Shown: positions 39,201-46,875, numbered from the stretch's first letter. The stretch is DNA of 64,000 bases from Pectinophora gossypiella (GCF_024362695.1 NC_065425.1:7383001-7447000), one strand, 5' to 3'. The notes: generated from the letters alone by a model not told the origin. A program made the numbers and translations.

Positions 39201-40369
39201 AGTTTTCGTTACGATGTCACTTACACCCCATACAAGTACATACAGTAGCCATACAAGTAGGTATGGGTGTTAGTGACACTGTAACGAATACTGAAGGGGA
39301 TGATTCAGACCATGATTCTGAGTCGATATCAAGTGGAATTTCCTGTCCGAGAAGTCATGAAAATTTTAGAGCTTATTTAAATTATTTTCCGTTCCATACT
39401 TTTGCGACGGAAAATTCCATTTCATATCAACTAAGAATCATGGCCTGAATCATCCCTCGAAGTTTTCGTTACGATGTCACTAACACCCTGTATATCCATA
39501 TTGGACACCACATTAACAAACAAACCAAACACTACTTTTGAATTAGTATGTTTGTGATATTTTGACTATAAAATGTAGGTATATAATTGGCACCAATTTA
39601 TCAACACTGACAATGTCAATATGACATTGTATATGAAATCAATACTATGTGATAATGTTATTTATATTATTATTCAGTGTAACTTATCAACAAAGACAAT
39701 GATTCACATGAAACAAAGGTGGTGACTAAATAATCGGCTTGATATAATGCATACACATTATTTTATGAAAATTTTAGCTTCCTTATATCTCATGTATCCT
39801 AATACCAATGACTATGGGCAAGAGTAACAGTTTATATTCATGGAAAAATGGTGGATTTATCATCGAAAAATCACTGTTCTTATAGTACTGTACACTAATT
39901 AATTCTTCATATCACCCATGGAAAATTCATTGTGCACTGTATATTAAATCGATTTTACTGTGTTTGTCATGCCGAAACACAACGTGTCTTTATTGGCTCC
40001 TTATCGCGAAATGGCTATAAAGTTCCTGATAGCTAGAGGCAACTTACCACAGAGTTCCAAAGAGCACCAGACTTCGACTGCAAATCAGGAGTCAACCGAA
40101 CATAATTTGACGTTACTATTGTGCTACCTAAGAAGTCCCAGTAAGGCACCGACATTCCACTCCCTAAAACGTAAAAAAATAATGTAATATTCGAGAAAAT
40201 TCAATAAAATCACAACCAAACTTGCGAACAGAGGTCACTCACCCTGATACGGTTTTGTGAGAGAATGTTCCCTCCGAACGTAATCCCTTGTGTTCCATTC
40301 TGCGAAGATTGGAGTAAAGAATATGAAGAACGAGAGCAGAGAGGTCCATTTAAAATTATCGCGAGGCAT
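27043..40369 (-). CDS. LMAN2: VIP36/LMAN2-type L-type lectin, six exons, complete
   Basis: A type I membrane cargo receptor that binds high-mannose glycans on secretory glycoproteins and cycles between ER and Golgi. Six exons with GT/AG borders give 327 residues. Seen: signal peptide 1-23; lectin domain about 24-255, with KPYQGSGMSVPYWDF, SKSGALWNSV, FGDGFALWYVRDR, the Asp of IIMDTYS (137) and NNGSLHYDHD (158-167) as likely calcium/sugar ligands, and TGDLSDNHD (235-243). Cys178 and Cys215 can form the luminal disulphide. One membrane span lies at about 294-315, and the cytosolic tail ends KRLY, like the KRFY of vertebrate VIP36. Length matches the family. The 8.7-kb second intron carries a BEL/Pao element in antisense. 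Confidence 0.96.
27313..27595 (+). mobile_element. SINE-B
   Basis: Full-length head (TCCGTGGTCTAGTGGTTACA; B box GGTTCGGTTCC), AGTAAGATGATTCCGTGCTT, and tail CAGCAGTGGGACGTATATAG. The bipyrimidine segment before the tail is missing. Confidence 0.87.
27668..27975 (+). mobile_element. SINE-B, second tandem copy
   Basis: Head TTCGTGGTTTAGTGGTTAGA with a shortened anticodon region, through TTGATTGAGGGGAGGCCTGT to CAGCAGTGGGACGTACATTG. Same strand as the preceding copy. Confidence 0.86.
27996..28119 (+). mobile_element. MITE-C copy 3, internally deleted
   Basis: TACAGTCATAAGCAATATCA to CTCGTGACCGTA, with about 22 bp missing in the centre. It forms an inverted pair with 28689..28834 in LMAN2 intron 5. 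Confidence 0.86.
28396..28552 (-). mobile_element. SINE-B head and tail, centre deleted
   Basis: ATATACGTCCCACTGTTGGG (tail, reverse) runs almost directly into the reverse head GGGAATCGAACCCGGACCTC. Confidence 0.78.
28689..28834 (-). mobile_element. MITE-C copy 4
   Basis: TACGGTTACGAGCATTAATA to GCTCATGACTGTA, 146 bp, opposite to copy 3. Confidence 0.87.
28902..29068 (-). CDS. LMAN2: LMAN2 exon 5: end of lectin domain
   Basis: Encodes STDLDGKNAWKECLRVEKVL, PTGYFFGASATTGDLSDNHD, IIAIKMFELDL. A diverged tandem duplication starts about 32 bp upstream of its acceptor. Confidence 0.97.
29100..29365. repeat. Diverged tandem duplication of about 130 bp, two units
   Basis: Unit 1 begins GGCTAATCTTAAATTCGCTC and ends CCTGGAATACTACCAGGGA; unit 2 begins GGCCAATCTTAAATTCGTTC (about 29238) and ends CCTGGAATGTTACTAGGGA. 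Both contain CAAGCCGTCACAAATTCAAA. It lies in LMAN2 intron 4, close to the exon 5 acceptor. Confidence 0.88.
29473..29632 (-). mobile_element. SINE-K fragment with triplicated 15-mer
   Basis: Matches the SINE-K 3' half in reverse. GGATTTGACAGGTCC and variants occur three times in a row at about 29515-29560; other copies in the window have one. Confidence 0.82.
29994..30061. repeat. Perfect-looking 29-bp hairpin
   Basis: Arms 29994-30022 and 30033-30061 are complementary with one mismatch (GGGTGAATATC, then ATGTCAAGTTTGGTG) around a 10-nt loop. It occurs once in the window. Confidence 0.85.
30058..30140 (-). repeat. Repeat L fragment, reverse
   Basis: GCGCTCCCCATTCGTCCGGC and ATCTACAATCACGTCAAAAA match the 5' part of repeat L in reverse. 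Confidence 0.7.
30401..30563 (-). CDS. LMAN2: LMAN2 exon 4: sugar-binding loop
   Basis: Encodes PYISAMINNGSLHYDHDRDG, AGCEGKFRNFNHDTHLS. NGS at 159-161 is an N-glycosylation sequon at the position used by vertebrate VIP36. Confidence 0.96.
30651..30850. mobile_element. MITE-E monomer, right end cut by SINE-J
   Basis: ACAGGGTGTTAGTGTCATCG to TGGTCTGAATCATCCCTCTA, after which a SINE-J head begins. Confidence 0.83.
30853..30958 (-). mobile_element. SINE-J head
   Basis: The reverse of the tRNA-like head: GTGGTCACCCATCCTATGAC to CTGCGCCACCGAGCTCCTC. The body is missing. Confidence 0.82.
30958..31136 (-). mobile_element. RTE-like LINE 3' end
   Basis: The minus strand reads GRGRPRRAYMEQIKEKVN, YREVKELAFDRLEWKMLH, the C-terminal end of an endonuclease-reverse transcriptase, followed by GAGCGTGGCTCTTAAATT and (GAT)n. 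It ends 25 bp from LMAN2 exon 3. Confidence 0.83.
31161..31358 (-). CDS. LMAN2: LMAN2 exon 3: core of the lectin fold
   Basis: 66 codons in phase 0: ELQVQFKVHGKGKELFGDGF, ALWYVRDRMQTGPVFGSKDY, FHGLAIIMDTYSNHN. Carries the ligand Asp of the sugar site. Confidence 0.97.
31405..31510 (+). repeat. Repeat U, copy 1
   Basis: CACACCCCGGACACTTCATA, TACACAGACACTACACATTG and TCGTACACGCGCATCTGTGT recur at 46976..47086. A 13-G run at 31737-31749 lies downstream. Confidence 0.65.
31830..32070 (-). mobile_element. SINE-M-related, rearranged
   Basis: AACAGAAAGCTCGGTGATGT, TTCATCTTGCGATGGATG and GGTGCAAGTCCGGTATCGGG are SINE-M words, here partly in changed order and orientation, so more than one fragment is involved. 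Confidence 0.6.
32181..32470 (-). mobile_element. SINE-A, near full length
   Basis: CTTCTTCTATCGTGTGGGTT to GGGAATCGAATCCAGGACC, the complete order of SINE-A in reverse. Confidence 0.87.
32996..33080 (+). mobile_element. SINE-A 3' tail
   Basis: CGGCAGCTCAACAACCCTGA to ACATGATAGAAGAGAAGAAG. Head missing. Confidence 0.75.
33252..33654 (+). repeat. 5' LTR of the BEL/Pao element
   Basis: Starts TGTTCAAGTATCAGAC, ends ACAACACAAACA. A TATAAA box is at 33487-33492. Read against 37604..38006, no difference was found. Confidence 0.95.
33487..33492 (+). promoter_or_regulatory. LTR TATA box
   Basis: TATAAA within GGGGATATAAATCTCC, placed at LTR position 236. It is the only clear core-promoter word in the LTR, so transcription likely starts about 30 bp downstream. 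Confidence 0.6.
33659..33676 (+). other. Candidate tRNA primer-binding site
   Basis: TGGGCCTTACGAGCCG begins with the TGG expected opposite a tRNA 3' CCA, four bases past the LTR. The matching tRNA was not identified. Confidence 0.45.
34038..34440 (+). repeat. Leader repeats of the BEL/Pao element
   Basis: GTGTAGCATATCGCACT occurs exactly at 34179, 34244 and 34297, with a shortened form at 34356. Looser forms (GTGTAACATGCGACACT, GTACCATATGACGACACT) lie outside. Spacings are 65, 53 and 59 bp. All are in the untranslated leader before the ORF. Confidence 0.85.
34887..37322 (+). CDS. Gag-protease-RT stub fused to integrase tail (BEL/Pao), 811 aa
   Basis: One uninterrupted frame. Order: N-terminal coiled region; DUF1759-type Gag (about 120-270; PTFSGQFKDFPGYIDLFN); three zinc knuckles, CILC (333-336), CLNCLRSNHSADQC (366-379, CCHC) and CKYCNKKH (385-392); a Ser/Asn/Gln-rich linker; aspartic protease with ALLDPGSQSH (D484) and DILIGGEIF; NTVFGYVLMGK; then the first 80 or so residues of the reverse-transcriptase region (FWEID, HERDAHGRYIVRLPF) up to about 737. 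Directly after comes a DUF5641-like integrase tail (about 745-808; QLVIIKDE, RWRFGRI, VKLCPIP). YxDD, RNase H and the DDE core are absent. Frame retained throughout, no internal stops. Confidence 0.93.
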   Translation: MSESLLSHYRSKRNIAFKRLEDGVKCARSCEKDVAILPRFVTWCSRLESIMDSFNDAHVSLMSELDKSQATSDMISEEAIYQEKADDMFFEILEIKRNLLPAEKPKPQQDAPPPSKSHSKLPTIKLPTFSGQFKDFPGYIDLFNTLVHRRTDLSNVEKFQYLQTSLSGEPINIIRPYPISEANYLSAYEALKNRYNNKRYLAFVCWEQITNSKPVPSGSAHLLRNLLDTFNENLSMLKSLGLPTTDWDFVLFHSLLTRLDPKSREAFELSTKGSDFPSYSELQKFLEDRCSALERSTLSTGNVTSNKNQAQPKQNQSRTAPTMLLAQASGTGCILCSKYHPLFMCSSFLSKSPQERSKLVRQNKLCLNCLRSNHSADQCFSSHTCKYCNKKHNSLLHFPTNKNQQSNSSNKSQQSKSSVNNNQTSSSSNNQTASVSDESAITPVTSLSNVSGGMSGSSFVMLATAEVEVRDGRGCYQKVRALLDPGSQSHIITNACVNRLGLTRYKSNTPMSGIGGIPTKSFNKVFMEIRPVGKTEPLFSTEAVTLNKICGDMPTHPIIKDHFKHISNIKLADEHFHTSRPVDILIGGEIFPHILLPGKIDGGDQTASAINTVFGYVLMGKTLSSTSSPVPLSINHLSMDAKLDDAVQKFWEIDTIPSSSEKSSLSPDDVRCEEIYQSTHERDAHGRYIVRLPFRDQEPTFEGSYDIALRQFKQLEKPLLRNPSFHQEYQKHVMEYLSQRLKLSKPISTVKPDQLVIIKDELAHPLRWRFGRIIALYTGRDGIARSASVRTTQGVITRPLVKLCPIPDGYD
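37592..37603 (+). other. Polypurine tract
   Basis: G8A4 abuts the 3' LTR, the usual primer for plus-strand DNA synthesis. Confidence 0.85.
37604..38006 (+). repeat. 3' LTR of the BEL/Pao element
   Basis: Same length and apparently the same sequence as 33252..33654. It is followed by the target duplication GTTC. Confidence 0.95.
38100..38235 (+). repeat. Possible retroelement 3' end
   Basis: GTGTATATTGTGCCCAATAAAGTATTTTATCTATCTA resembles the AATAAA-bearing tail at 57765..57870. Tentative. Confidence 0.4.
38236..38679. other. No element recognised
   Basis: AT-rich part of LMAN2 intron 2 without matched repeat. Confidence 0.5.
38680..38755 (-). mobile_element. SINE-B head fragment
   Basis: ATCGAACCTGGACGTCCAGA to CTAACCACTAGACCATGGAG is the tRNA-like head in reverse. 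A T22 tract follows at about 38800-38821. Confidence 0.72.
39000..39492. mobile_element. MITE-E dimer 3, 493 bp
   Basis: TACAGGGTGTTAGTGACATC to GTCACTAACACCCTGTA, linker 39222-39268 (CACCCCATACAAGTACATAC, AGTAGCCATACAAGTAGGTA). Same length as the dimer at 63464. Confidence 0.9.
40048..40163 (-). CDS. LMAN2: LMAN2 exon 2: lectin strand block
   Basis: Encodes GSGMSVPYWDFLGSTIVTSN, VRLTPDLQSKSGALWNSV. Separated from exon 1 by a 79-bp intron. The donor is GTG|GTAAGT. Confidence 0.94.
40243..40369 (-). CDS. LMAN2: LMAN2 exon 1: signal peptide and start of lectin domain
   Basis: MPRDNFKWTSLLSFFIFFTP opens a 23-residue signal peptide ending IFA, followed by REHSLTKPYQ, a conserved start of VIP36-type lectins. 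The ATG chosen is the one that gives the signal peptide; the ATG further upstream lies in another frame. Confidence 0.93.
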
Positions 40370-40799
40370 TTTCGTAATTTCGCAGACGATATACGTGACA
40401 AGACAAACGCCAAATCATGGCAGCCGCTACTAGGGTTGTCACACCAACATTCTGTTTTTCAATACCCTATTTTATTTATTTATTTATCTAAGCCTTGAAA
40501 TTAAAGTAACTTTTTAGTAAAATATTTATGTTAAATAAGAAATTGTTATAGTCATTAACAAATTATGAGAAATAATACATTAAGGGACTTTCCAGGCCAC
40601 GTTCCCTAAAAACAATATAGATGGCGTTGTTCAATTTTAACGTAATAATTACCTATTTTCTAAATGATCGGGTACATAATTATTAAAAATATAATAGAAT
40701 GGCATATGCATAATATATAAAAATAATTGTTATCAAGCAACAATTATTTTTATATATGCCTATTTGGATTAGATATGGTATAGAATTATGATGTTAACT
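40370..40799. other. LMAN2 5' flank
   Basis: Holds the untranslated leader and promoter of LMAN2. No TATA box was placed. A palindrome (ATATATAAAAATAATTGTT and its complement) lies at about 40715-40756. Confidence 0.4.
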
Positions 40800-40886
40800 A
40801 TATTGCTTTTCTTTATTTTGTACAGAATAATAATAGGTGGAAGATGTATTGTGCTTGGCTGTAATAATATGGGTCATCATTGGTGC

Positions 40887-41190
40887 TAATTCCTGTAAAT
40901 ACCATCTAATTTTATTTTAAGTTATATCTGTCATTTTCTTATCCGCCGAAAAGGAAAGGGACGGGTAATCGACAAGCATAAAATTTATGGAACACACGTC
41001 AATTTTAAGCACAAATCTAAACCAACCGTCTAAAAATTTTACGTCAGTCAATAACCCGACACATTAATTTACTCATTCTTCCTAAAATTAAGAGCTGTGA
41101 ATCATCCGTCCCTTTCCTTTTCGACGGATATGAAAATGACGGATATAACTTAAAATAAAATTAGGCGGTGTCTGCAGGAATCGGGGCCAC
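40887..41190. mobile_element. MITE-O, complete foldback
   Basis: Arms of about 75 bp: ATTCCTGTAAATACCATCTA to CGAAAAGGAAAGGGACGG, and its complement ending GTCTGCAGGAATCGG. The centre is about 150 bp. Confidence 0.86.
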
Positions 41191-41213
41191 TATCTACCCA
41201 AAAGCAAAGATAT

Positions 41214-41611
41214 TTTTTTTTTGTTTTTGTTTTCCCCGAAGGGTAAGGCAAAGGGAACTATGCCCATACAGCCATGTCTTACGTATTTTTTTCTTGATGA
41301 TTGATGAAATGATGAAAGATGATGATGATGAAACCTAAGCCCCCACCCTCGGAGTAGACTCCTACTCCGAACCCCAAATGAATTAACTCAAAAGTCCGCA
41401 TAAACTTTCGAGTTATGAAGCGGCTTCCTGGCACGAAGCGAAAATAGGCAGATACACTTTGTTTATTGAATACTTCTATATAATAACACTCGCGAATGTC
41501 TTCCGACTAACTTAATGCGATCATTAACCACAAAACACCACTTCGTATTAATTATTTAGATTATTCAATGAAGAAAGCAACTGTCCCGTTCCCGTTTCCC
41601 GCCAAAAAGCC
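41214..41611 (-). mobile_element. SINE-F copy 4, with 13-bp target duplication
   Basis: AAAGCAAAGATAT at 41201-41213 and 41612-41624. T-rich left end then GGTAAGGCAAAGGGAACTAT; right end TTCCCGCCAAAAAGC. At 398 bp it is the cleanest copy. Confidence 0.93.
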
Positions 41612-41740
41612 AAAGCAAAGATATAAGATGTATACGTTTGTTATCCATGAAATTAGAAGATTAAACGAAGGCAACTCTGTACAGCGCCATCTATATTTTA
41701 TTTTGGGAACGTAGCCTGGAAACGCCCTCATTAAATTCCT

Positions 41741-42186
41741 TTTCACACTACTTTAAATTATCTTTTTGTTATAAATATGCCACTATTCGGAATATTTAAA
41801 CCCGTCCACTACAAAGTTTACCATATTTTTAGTAAAACGATTTAAAATGGCAACACGTACTGCAAATGTCAAATACGTCAACAGTTGTCAAACGCGTCGA
41901 TAAAACAGTTTTTCGATTTATCTAACATCTAGTGTGTAAATAACGAACTAAGAACACGAGCACAAGATGCATGAAAATAATAATATCGAAGGTATTTAAC
42001 AGATGGCGCGTCATGAACGCGACCTCTAGTGATCTCTGTGAGTATATAAAATTCTTTTAGATTTTGAAAAAATGCGTACAATCAACAAAAAATAAAATTT
42101 CTGTTTAATTTATTTTTTTCTTAAAATATCCGGAGCATATTCCTACCTTTAATTGAATAATATCGTACAATTTAATGAAAAAAGAT
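41741..42186. other. No element recognised
   Basis: AT-rich intergenic stretch with no coding signal or matched repeat. Confidence 0.5.
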
Positions 42187-42276
42187 CAGTGGGATTAAGA
42201 AGGCCATATCAAAGCAATTCACCTAAAACATAGATTTTTTAGATGAATTGCTTCGATGTGGTCCTTTTAACCCCCA
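42187..42276. mobile_element. MITE-H, short internally deleted form
   Basis: GTGGGATTAAGAAGGCCATA to GGTCCTTTTAACCCCCAC: both ends present but only about 90 bp long, so the centre is lost. Confidence 0.8.
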
Positions 42277-43507
42277 CTTCACCACACCATTCATTCAAAC
42301 ACACCACCATTCACCATTCTTCATTTTAATTTGGGGAAAATCCAGTTTTTCTACAAAAGTAAGAAGCCGAACTGCGGAAATCTTAGTCGTTGCCAATTTA
42401 AAATCTAAGTATTACGTGCAATCGGGTCAATTTTATAGAAATTATTTTTAATTTCAAAATTCCGCCTGAATATTTTTTTGTATGACTGTGTGTTAAAAAA
42501 TATTAAAATAATTGATATTTACGTACATAAGAGTTTATCTGAATGTTTTAAGAGCAAAATACTATTCGATACTGACAAAAAATTTTGGTGAGGGCGACAC
42601 ATTTAAGAGCTTTTAAATTGGCAACGCCGATAGACTATAGATACTATATATCACTATAACTAGGAGTTAGTACTAGGTACCTACAAAAAAAATTGCTGTG
42701 AGTCTTGTGTTGTGAACTTACATACTTAAATGTATGTATAAATATAACCTAACCTAATCCAATTCCCAAGCGAGACTCATTCATCTCATACAATTCGCGA
42801 GCAGACATCGAAGGGTGCGGCACTTTCAAGCATGATGGATGTTCCCACTTTCACTCCAGCGGTGGACTCGTAAGGTCACAGTCGAGGTCGTTGACATTTC
42901 CTTACTTTTACCTGCACGTGTTGTGTGCAAAGTGTATCGTGACGTCATTTGCGATTGGATAGGAGGGGGGGGGGGGGGGGACGACAGAGGAAGTAGGAGG
43001 AAGGAAATGGCTGGTAATGAATCCGATGAGTTTTCCGCGACGACTACCTAGTTGTCTACTCAAGAGGTTATAGCTTCCTGTCGAATTACCGAATATAATA
43101 TCGAATTACCTTCTGTGCGGAATTGGGATTAAAATAAAAAATACTAATGCCAATCTTCGCATCTAGGGTTGCCGACTCTAAAATTTGGAAAACAGGACAA
43201 GAAGCGTGAAAACCCCGGATTTTAGAGTCTTTTAAACAAATATTCAATGTAATAAAAAACAGTTGAAAATGTCATAAATCACCTTTTTTATTCATTCATT
43301 ATTTTAACAAAACAGAATCATATTCATCGAACATGTCGTAAAAACCGATCAAGTTATTATGTAGGTACTTAACGTGCCTATATAATGTTTCCAGTTGTCA
43401 AATTGTCATAGTCGATTGATGTCGATTGATTGTATCTTCGGCAACATATTATTCATACAGCACTTTACGTAAGAGCCTTTTTCACTTGCCAATAACGCAT
43501 GTAGATA
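42277..43507. other. No gene recognised; G16 tract
   Basis: Contains a 16-G run at 42965-42980. A short reading frame crosses the G run but resembles nothing known. Confidence 0.5.
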
Positions 43508-43717
43508 TACAGGGTGTTAGTGACATCGTAACCAAAACTTTGAGGGTGATTCTACTTTGAGTATGAAACTGAAAATATAAAAAGAAATACCAAACATTTT
43601 AATGAATTTTCCGATAGGACTTTCTTTTAGAATTCTACTTGATCAACACAGAATCATCCCCCTCAGTATTTGTTACGGTGTCACTAATACCCATACGTAC
43701 TTGTACGGGGTGTAAGT
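43508..43717. mobile_element. MITE-E monomer with linker stub
   Basis: TACAGGGTGTTAGTGACATC to ACCCATACGTACTTGTACGG: one diverged monomer plus the start of the dimer linker; the second monomer is absent. Confidence 0.8.
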
Positions 43718-43730
43718 ATACTTAAATAAA

Positions 43731-44015
43731 TCTTCTATCGTGTGGGTTGTGAGGTGGAGTACCAACCTCATCAACCCTGGTGTCAGGGTTACTATTGAGC
43801 CGCCAAAAGCCCCTGACATGGCCCATGTAACGACTACTTACTTCAGTAAGTAGTAAACGGGACCAACGGCTTGACGTGCCTTCCGAAGCACGGATCATCT
43901 TACTTTCGGACAATCAGGTGATCAGCCTGTAATGTCCTAACCAAACTAGGGACCACAAAGTCATCTTTGTGATATGTCCCCACCGGGAATCGAACCCAGG
44001 ACCTACGGATCCCGT
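43731..44015 (-). mobile_element. SINE-A
   Basis: CTTCTATCGTGTGGGTTGTG to GGGAATCGAACCCAGGACC. Head cut within the anticodon region, then repeat L in reverse (44024..44095). Confidence 0.86.
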
Positions 44016-44023
44016 TATCGACT

Positions 44024-44095
44024 CAGGGGTCGATTAATTCTTTCAAATATTTTCCTCTCAAACGACGCCTGAGCCGAGTTTCTCAGGAGGAGGAG
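44024..44095 (-). repeat. Repeat L fragment, reverse
   Basis: GACTCAGGGGTCGATTAATT and AATATTTTCCTCTCAAACGA are the reverse of the junction at 60490-60540. Confidence 0.68.
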
Positions 44096-44235
44096 CAGTT
44101 CCTAGGATTCATCAGGAGGTTGATCGGTGGTAATAGCCTGGGAGAGAAGAGGGTGCATACTATACAAAAACTACCGCTAAAGTAAAGTAATTCAAGTAAT
44201 TTTTTCACCTCACAACCCACACGATAGAAGAAGAA

Positions 44236-45020
44236 GACTACCTTACTGTGGGCGAACTTCACTCAGAAAGCATACATCGCCATCCGCCTCCAGTTCAACA
44301 ACGCTTTTAGGGTGTTGTGGCTGCAGGAATCGGGGCCATGATCTAGAATAAGTTCACTAGAAAAGGTTCACTAGATTATCATATGAGACATATTTTCTTG
44401 AAATAAATAAATTGTTATTATACACCTCTACCTACCCAGGGATACAGGTCATTCGCTATGTTATGTTATATTAGAGAGAGTCTTGTTGCAAATAAGTAAA
44501 AAAAGTGTTAAACAGAGTATGTAGGTACAAAAAATTTATAAAAGCCAGTCAATCGTGAATCAACAACAACAACAATCATTTTATTATCCCGCTTTCTTTA
44601 TCTGCTGCTCTCGATCTAAAATCAACACAAAATAAATCAAAAGGTAATCATCATTAACACTTAGTACCTACTCTACAATTGCCCTACTTTTGACGCTTTC
44701 TACGTTTACTCTTGTGTACAAGAGATAGAGTTGATATTACCACCTTGATTCACTAAAAGTGAATGTCAAGTCCACTATAAAAATGAATAGGGAGAGTGGA
44801 GGAGGAAGGAAATGACTCACGGAAGAATGATGTGACGAAGATGTGACAAGATTGTCAGCTTATGTTGTCTTCTTGACATAATTTATAAAGGATAGGCTGG
44901 TGATGGCATAAATTGAAATAGAGGAATCCATTCAAGGCACTTAACAAGATAAACAAGAGACTAGAAGGTATTTCGGTTTTACGTGATCTTTGAAGATGCT
45001 TGCGCGCTTTTTGCTTGCGT
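44236..45020. other. No gene recognised
   Basis: A MITE-O end (GCTGCAGGAATCGGGGCCAT, about 44321-44340) and an AAC repeat (CAACAACAACAAC, near 44562) are the only marks. Confidence 0.45.
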
Positions 45021-45105
45021 GGTGGAGTATCCATACCCCCTCCGGTTGATTGAGGGGAGGGCTGTGCCCAGCAGTGGGACGTATATAGGCTGTTTGTGTT
45101 ATGTT
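45021..45105 (+). mobile_element. SINE-B tail
   Basis: GTGGAGTATCCATACCCCCT to CAGTGGGACGTATATAGGCT. Confidence 0.78.
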
Positions 45106-45875
45106 TGAAATAGCTCTTATACGTAAGGTAGTAGGTAGGGCGTCCACAAGTCATCACAACTTGAAGCCACACCTGCGCCCGTGCCATGCTGCACATCGCG
45201 TTTCTTATATTCATTCAAAAATTAAGAGCCATGTTGTTATTGGTTGAGCTCCTTCTAGGTTTCTTTTTTTTAATTTTCCTTTCATTTACACCGTCCTCTA
45301 AGACATCCATAGCCCTATGTAGTACAGAGTAGATCACGGCCAAAATAGTAACTTTCACTGCTTTCTCTGACCTGAATGTCTGTACTTTTATTGTCGTAGG
45401 TCGGGTCGTCGGCCTTCGGGGTAGCACCACTTTTGGTTTTATCTGACACTTTCATTAATCTATGTCTTTGGAAAGTTACGGCGGAGATTTAGGGCAGTGA
45501 AGGTAAAAGTGAGAATATTGGGTCGAACAAGACGATTTTTTTTTTGTGTTTAGATTGATGAGGTACGTACCTCCTGCCACTGCTGGTCTGTAATTTTTTT
45601 TTTATATTTGTAGGTACTTACTTCTTAACTATCAAATATTGATTAAAAGCTGAGAAAATGGCGATCAACACTTAAGCCAATCCAAGAACTTATTCAGAAA
45701 ACATCCATCACGTCTGTTTTTACCCGACTATTTCCTCTAAACTTGTACACCACTAATCAGGATTTAAGAAATGAGGTGTCACTAGAACTTCTGCATCTAT
45801 AAATAGATCAAATAATCTTTAATTTGATAAGGGAGTCTAAAAAGTTTACACTGAAGCAATTCATCTACAACGCAA

Positions 45876-46172
45876 ACAAACAAACAAGCCTATACTCCCA
45901 CTGCTGGGCACAGGCCTCCCCTCAATCAACCGGAGGGGGTATGGAGCATACTCCACCACGCTACTCCACTGGCGGGTGTGTTTGGGCTAATAGCTAATGG
46001 ACCAACACGCTTCCGAAGCACGGAATCATCTCACTTTCTCGGACAATCAGGCGATTCAAGCCTGCAATTTACTAATTAATCAAAGAACAGTCTCACAAAG
46101 TGATGTCCCCAGCATCGGAAATCGTACCCGTCTCTTCAGATCGTGAGCCAAAAGGTCTAACCACTAAACCAC
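45876..46172 (-). mobile_element. SINE-B, near full length
   Basis: CACTGCTGGGCACAGGCCTC to AAGGTCTAACCACTAAACCA, the complete order in reverse. A MITE-H arm piece (GAAGCAATTCATCTA) precedes it at 45850. Confidence 0.85.
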
Positions 46173-46570
46173 GCAGTGTTGTTTATCGATATACTTGAAA
46201 AATTGCAGTACTTTTAAAAAAAATCGAAGCTATTCGTAATTTTTAAACAACTTTCAAGCAAGAAAAATAGTGCACAAAAGGATCACTAGACTAAACCTCA
46301 AATTGTAGGTCACTCGAGGTCAACCCACCTAAACCACTCGAGCAATCTGGAAGCACCGCGAAAGACGCGGGTTTCTCTGCTTTCTACTTTCACTTGCGCT
46401 CGCGCAGAAGTGGGGTGGGCTGACTCATTGTTTATTGTTTACCAACAAGGGTTCTACGTATCGAGATGAGGATGATGTTTAGAAAGCAGGAAAGTCTATG
46501 TGCATCCTACTTGTTGAGTTACTAGGAAAATTACTCATGTTTATATTACTTTTTGTACTAGGAGTAATTA

Positions 46571-46770
46571 CTTAATTGAATATCAATATTTTGTTTTTTT
46601 TTTTTAAAAAAAGGTCTAGGGCCCTGTGCCCAGGTTGTTCTTGCAGCTTCTTTTCGCCGGCTGTGCAGCTTGTGACAAACTGCAGTAGTTTTAGGCGGAT
46701 GTGTGTGTTACGTAAAAAATGACGATTCAAAGTGTAACTATTATGTTACCTACTAAATAAATATATTTTT
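46571..46770 (+). repeat. Repeat T, retroelement 3' end
   Basis: GTTCTTGCAGCTTCTTTTCG, GCAGTAGTTTTAGGCGGATG and TACTAAATAAATATATTTTT; the first block recurs at 54408 and the second at 62510. Confidence 0.6.
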
Positions 46771-46787
46771 GAATTTGAATAAAGGAC

Positions 46788-46875
46788 CTGCATTGGGCTG
46801 ATTTTCCCTTCGCGGCTTGGAAGGTCAGTAAAAAACCGGATCTGTAAAATCTTCAGGTTAGGTAAGCGGATGATG
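46788..46875 (+). mobile_element. SINE-K 3' part
   Basis: GCATTGGGCTGATTTTCCCT to CTTCAGGTTAGGTAAGCGGA, then (GAT)n. Confidence 0.75.

Larger units (their letters stand above)
40800..41740. repeat. Repeat N, copy 2, split by MITE-O and SINE-F
   Basis: TGTAATAATATGGGTCATCA before, and TTATCCATGAAATTAGAAG, GTACAGCGCCATCTATATTT, GGGAACGTAGCCTGGAAACG after, belong to repeat N. MITE-O (40887..41190) and SINE-F (41214..41611) interrupt it. Confidence 0.68.

Noticed and set aside
40210..40413. 67-codon minus-strand frame overlapping LMAN2 exon 1
   Set aside because: The true frame is the one starting at 40369, which gives a signal peptide and splices in frame to exon 2.
42839..43051. 70-codon frame across the G16 tract
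   Set aside because: Crosses an unstable G run and contains a poly-Gly artefact; no support.
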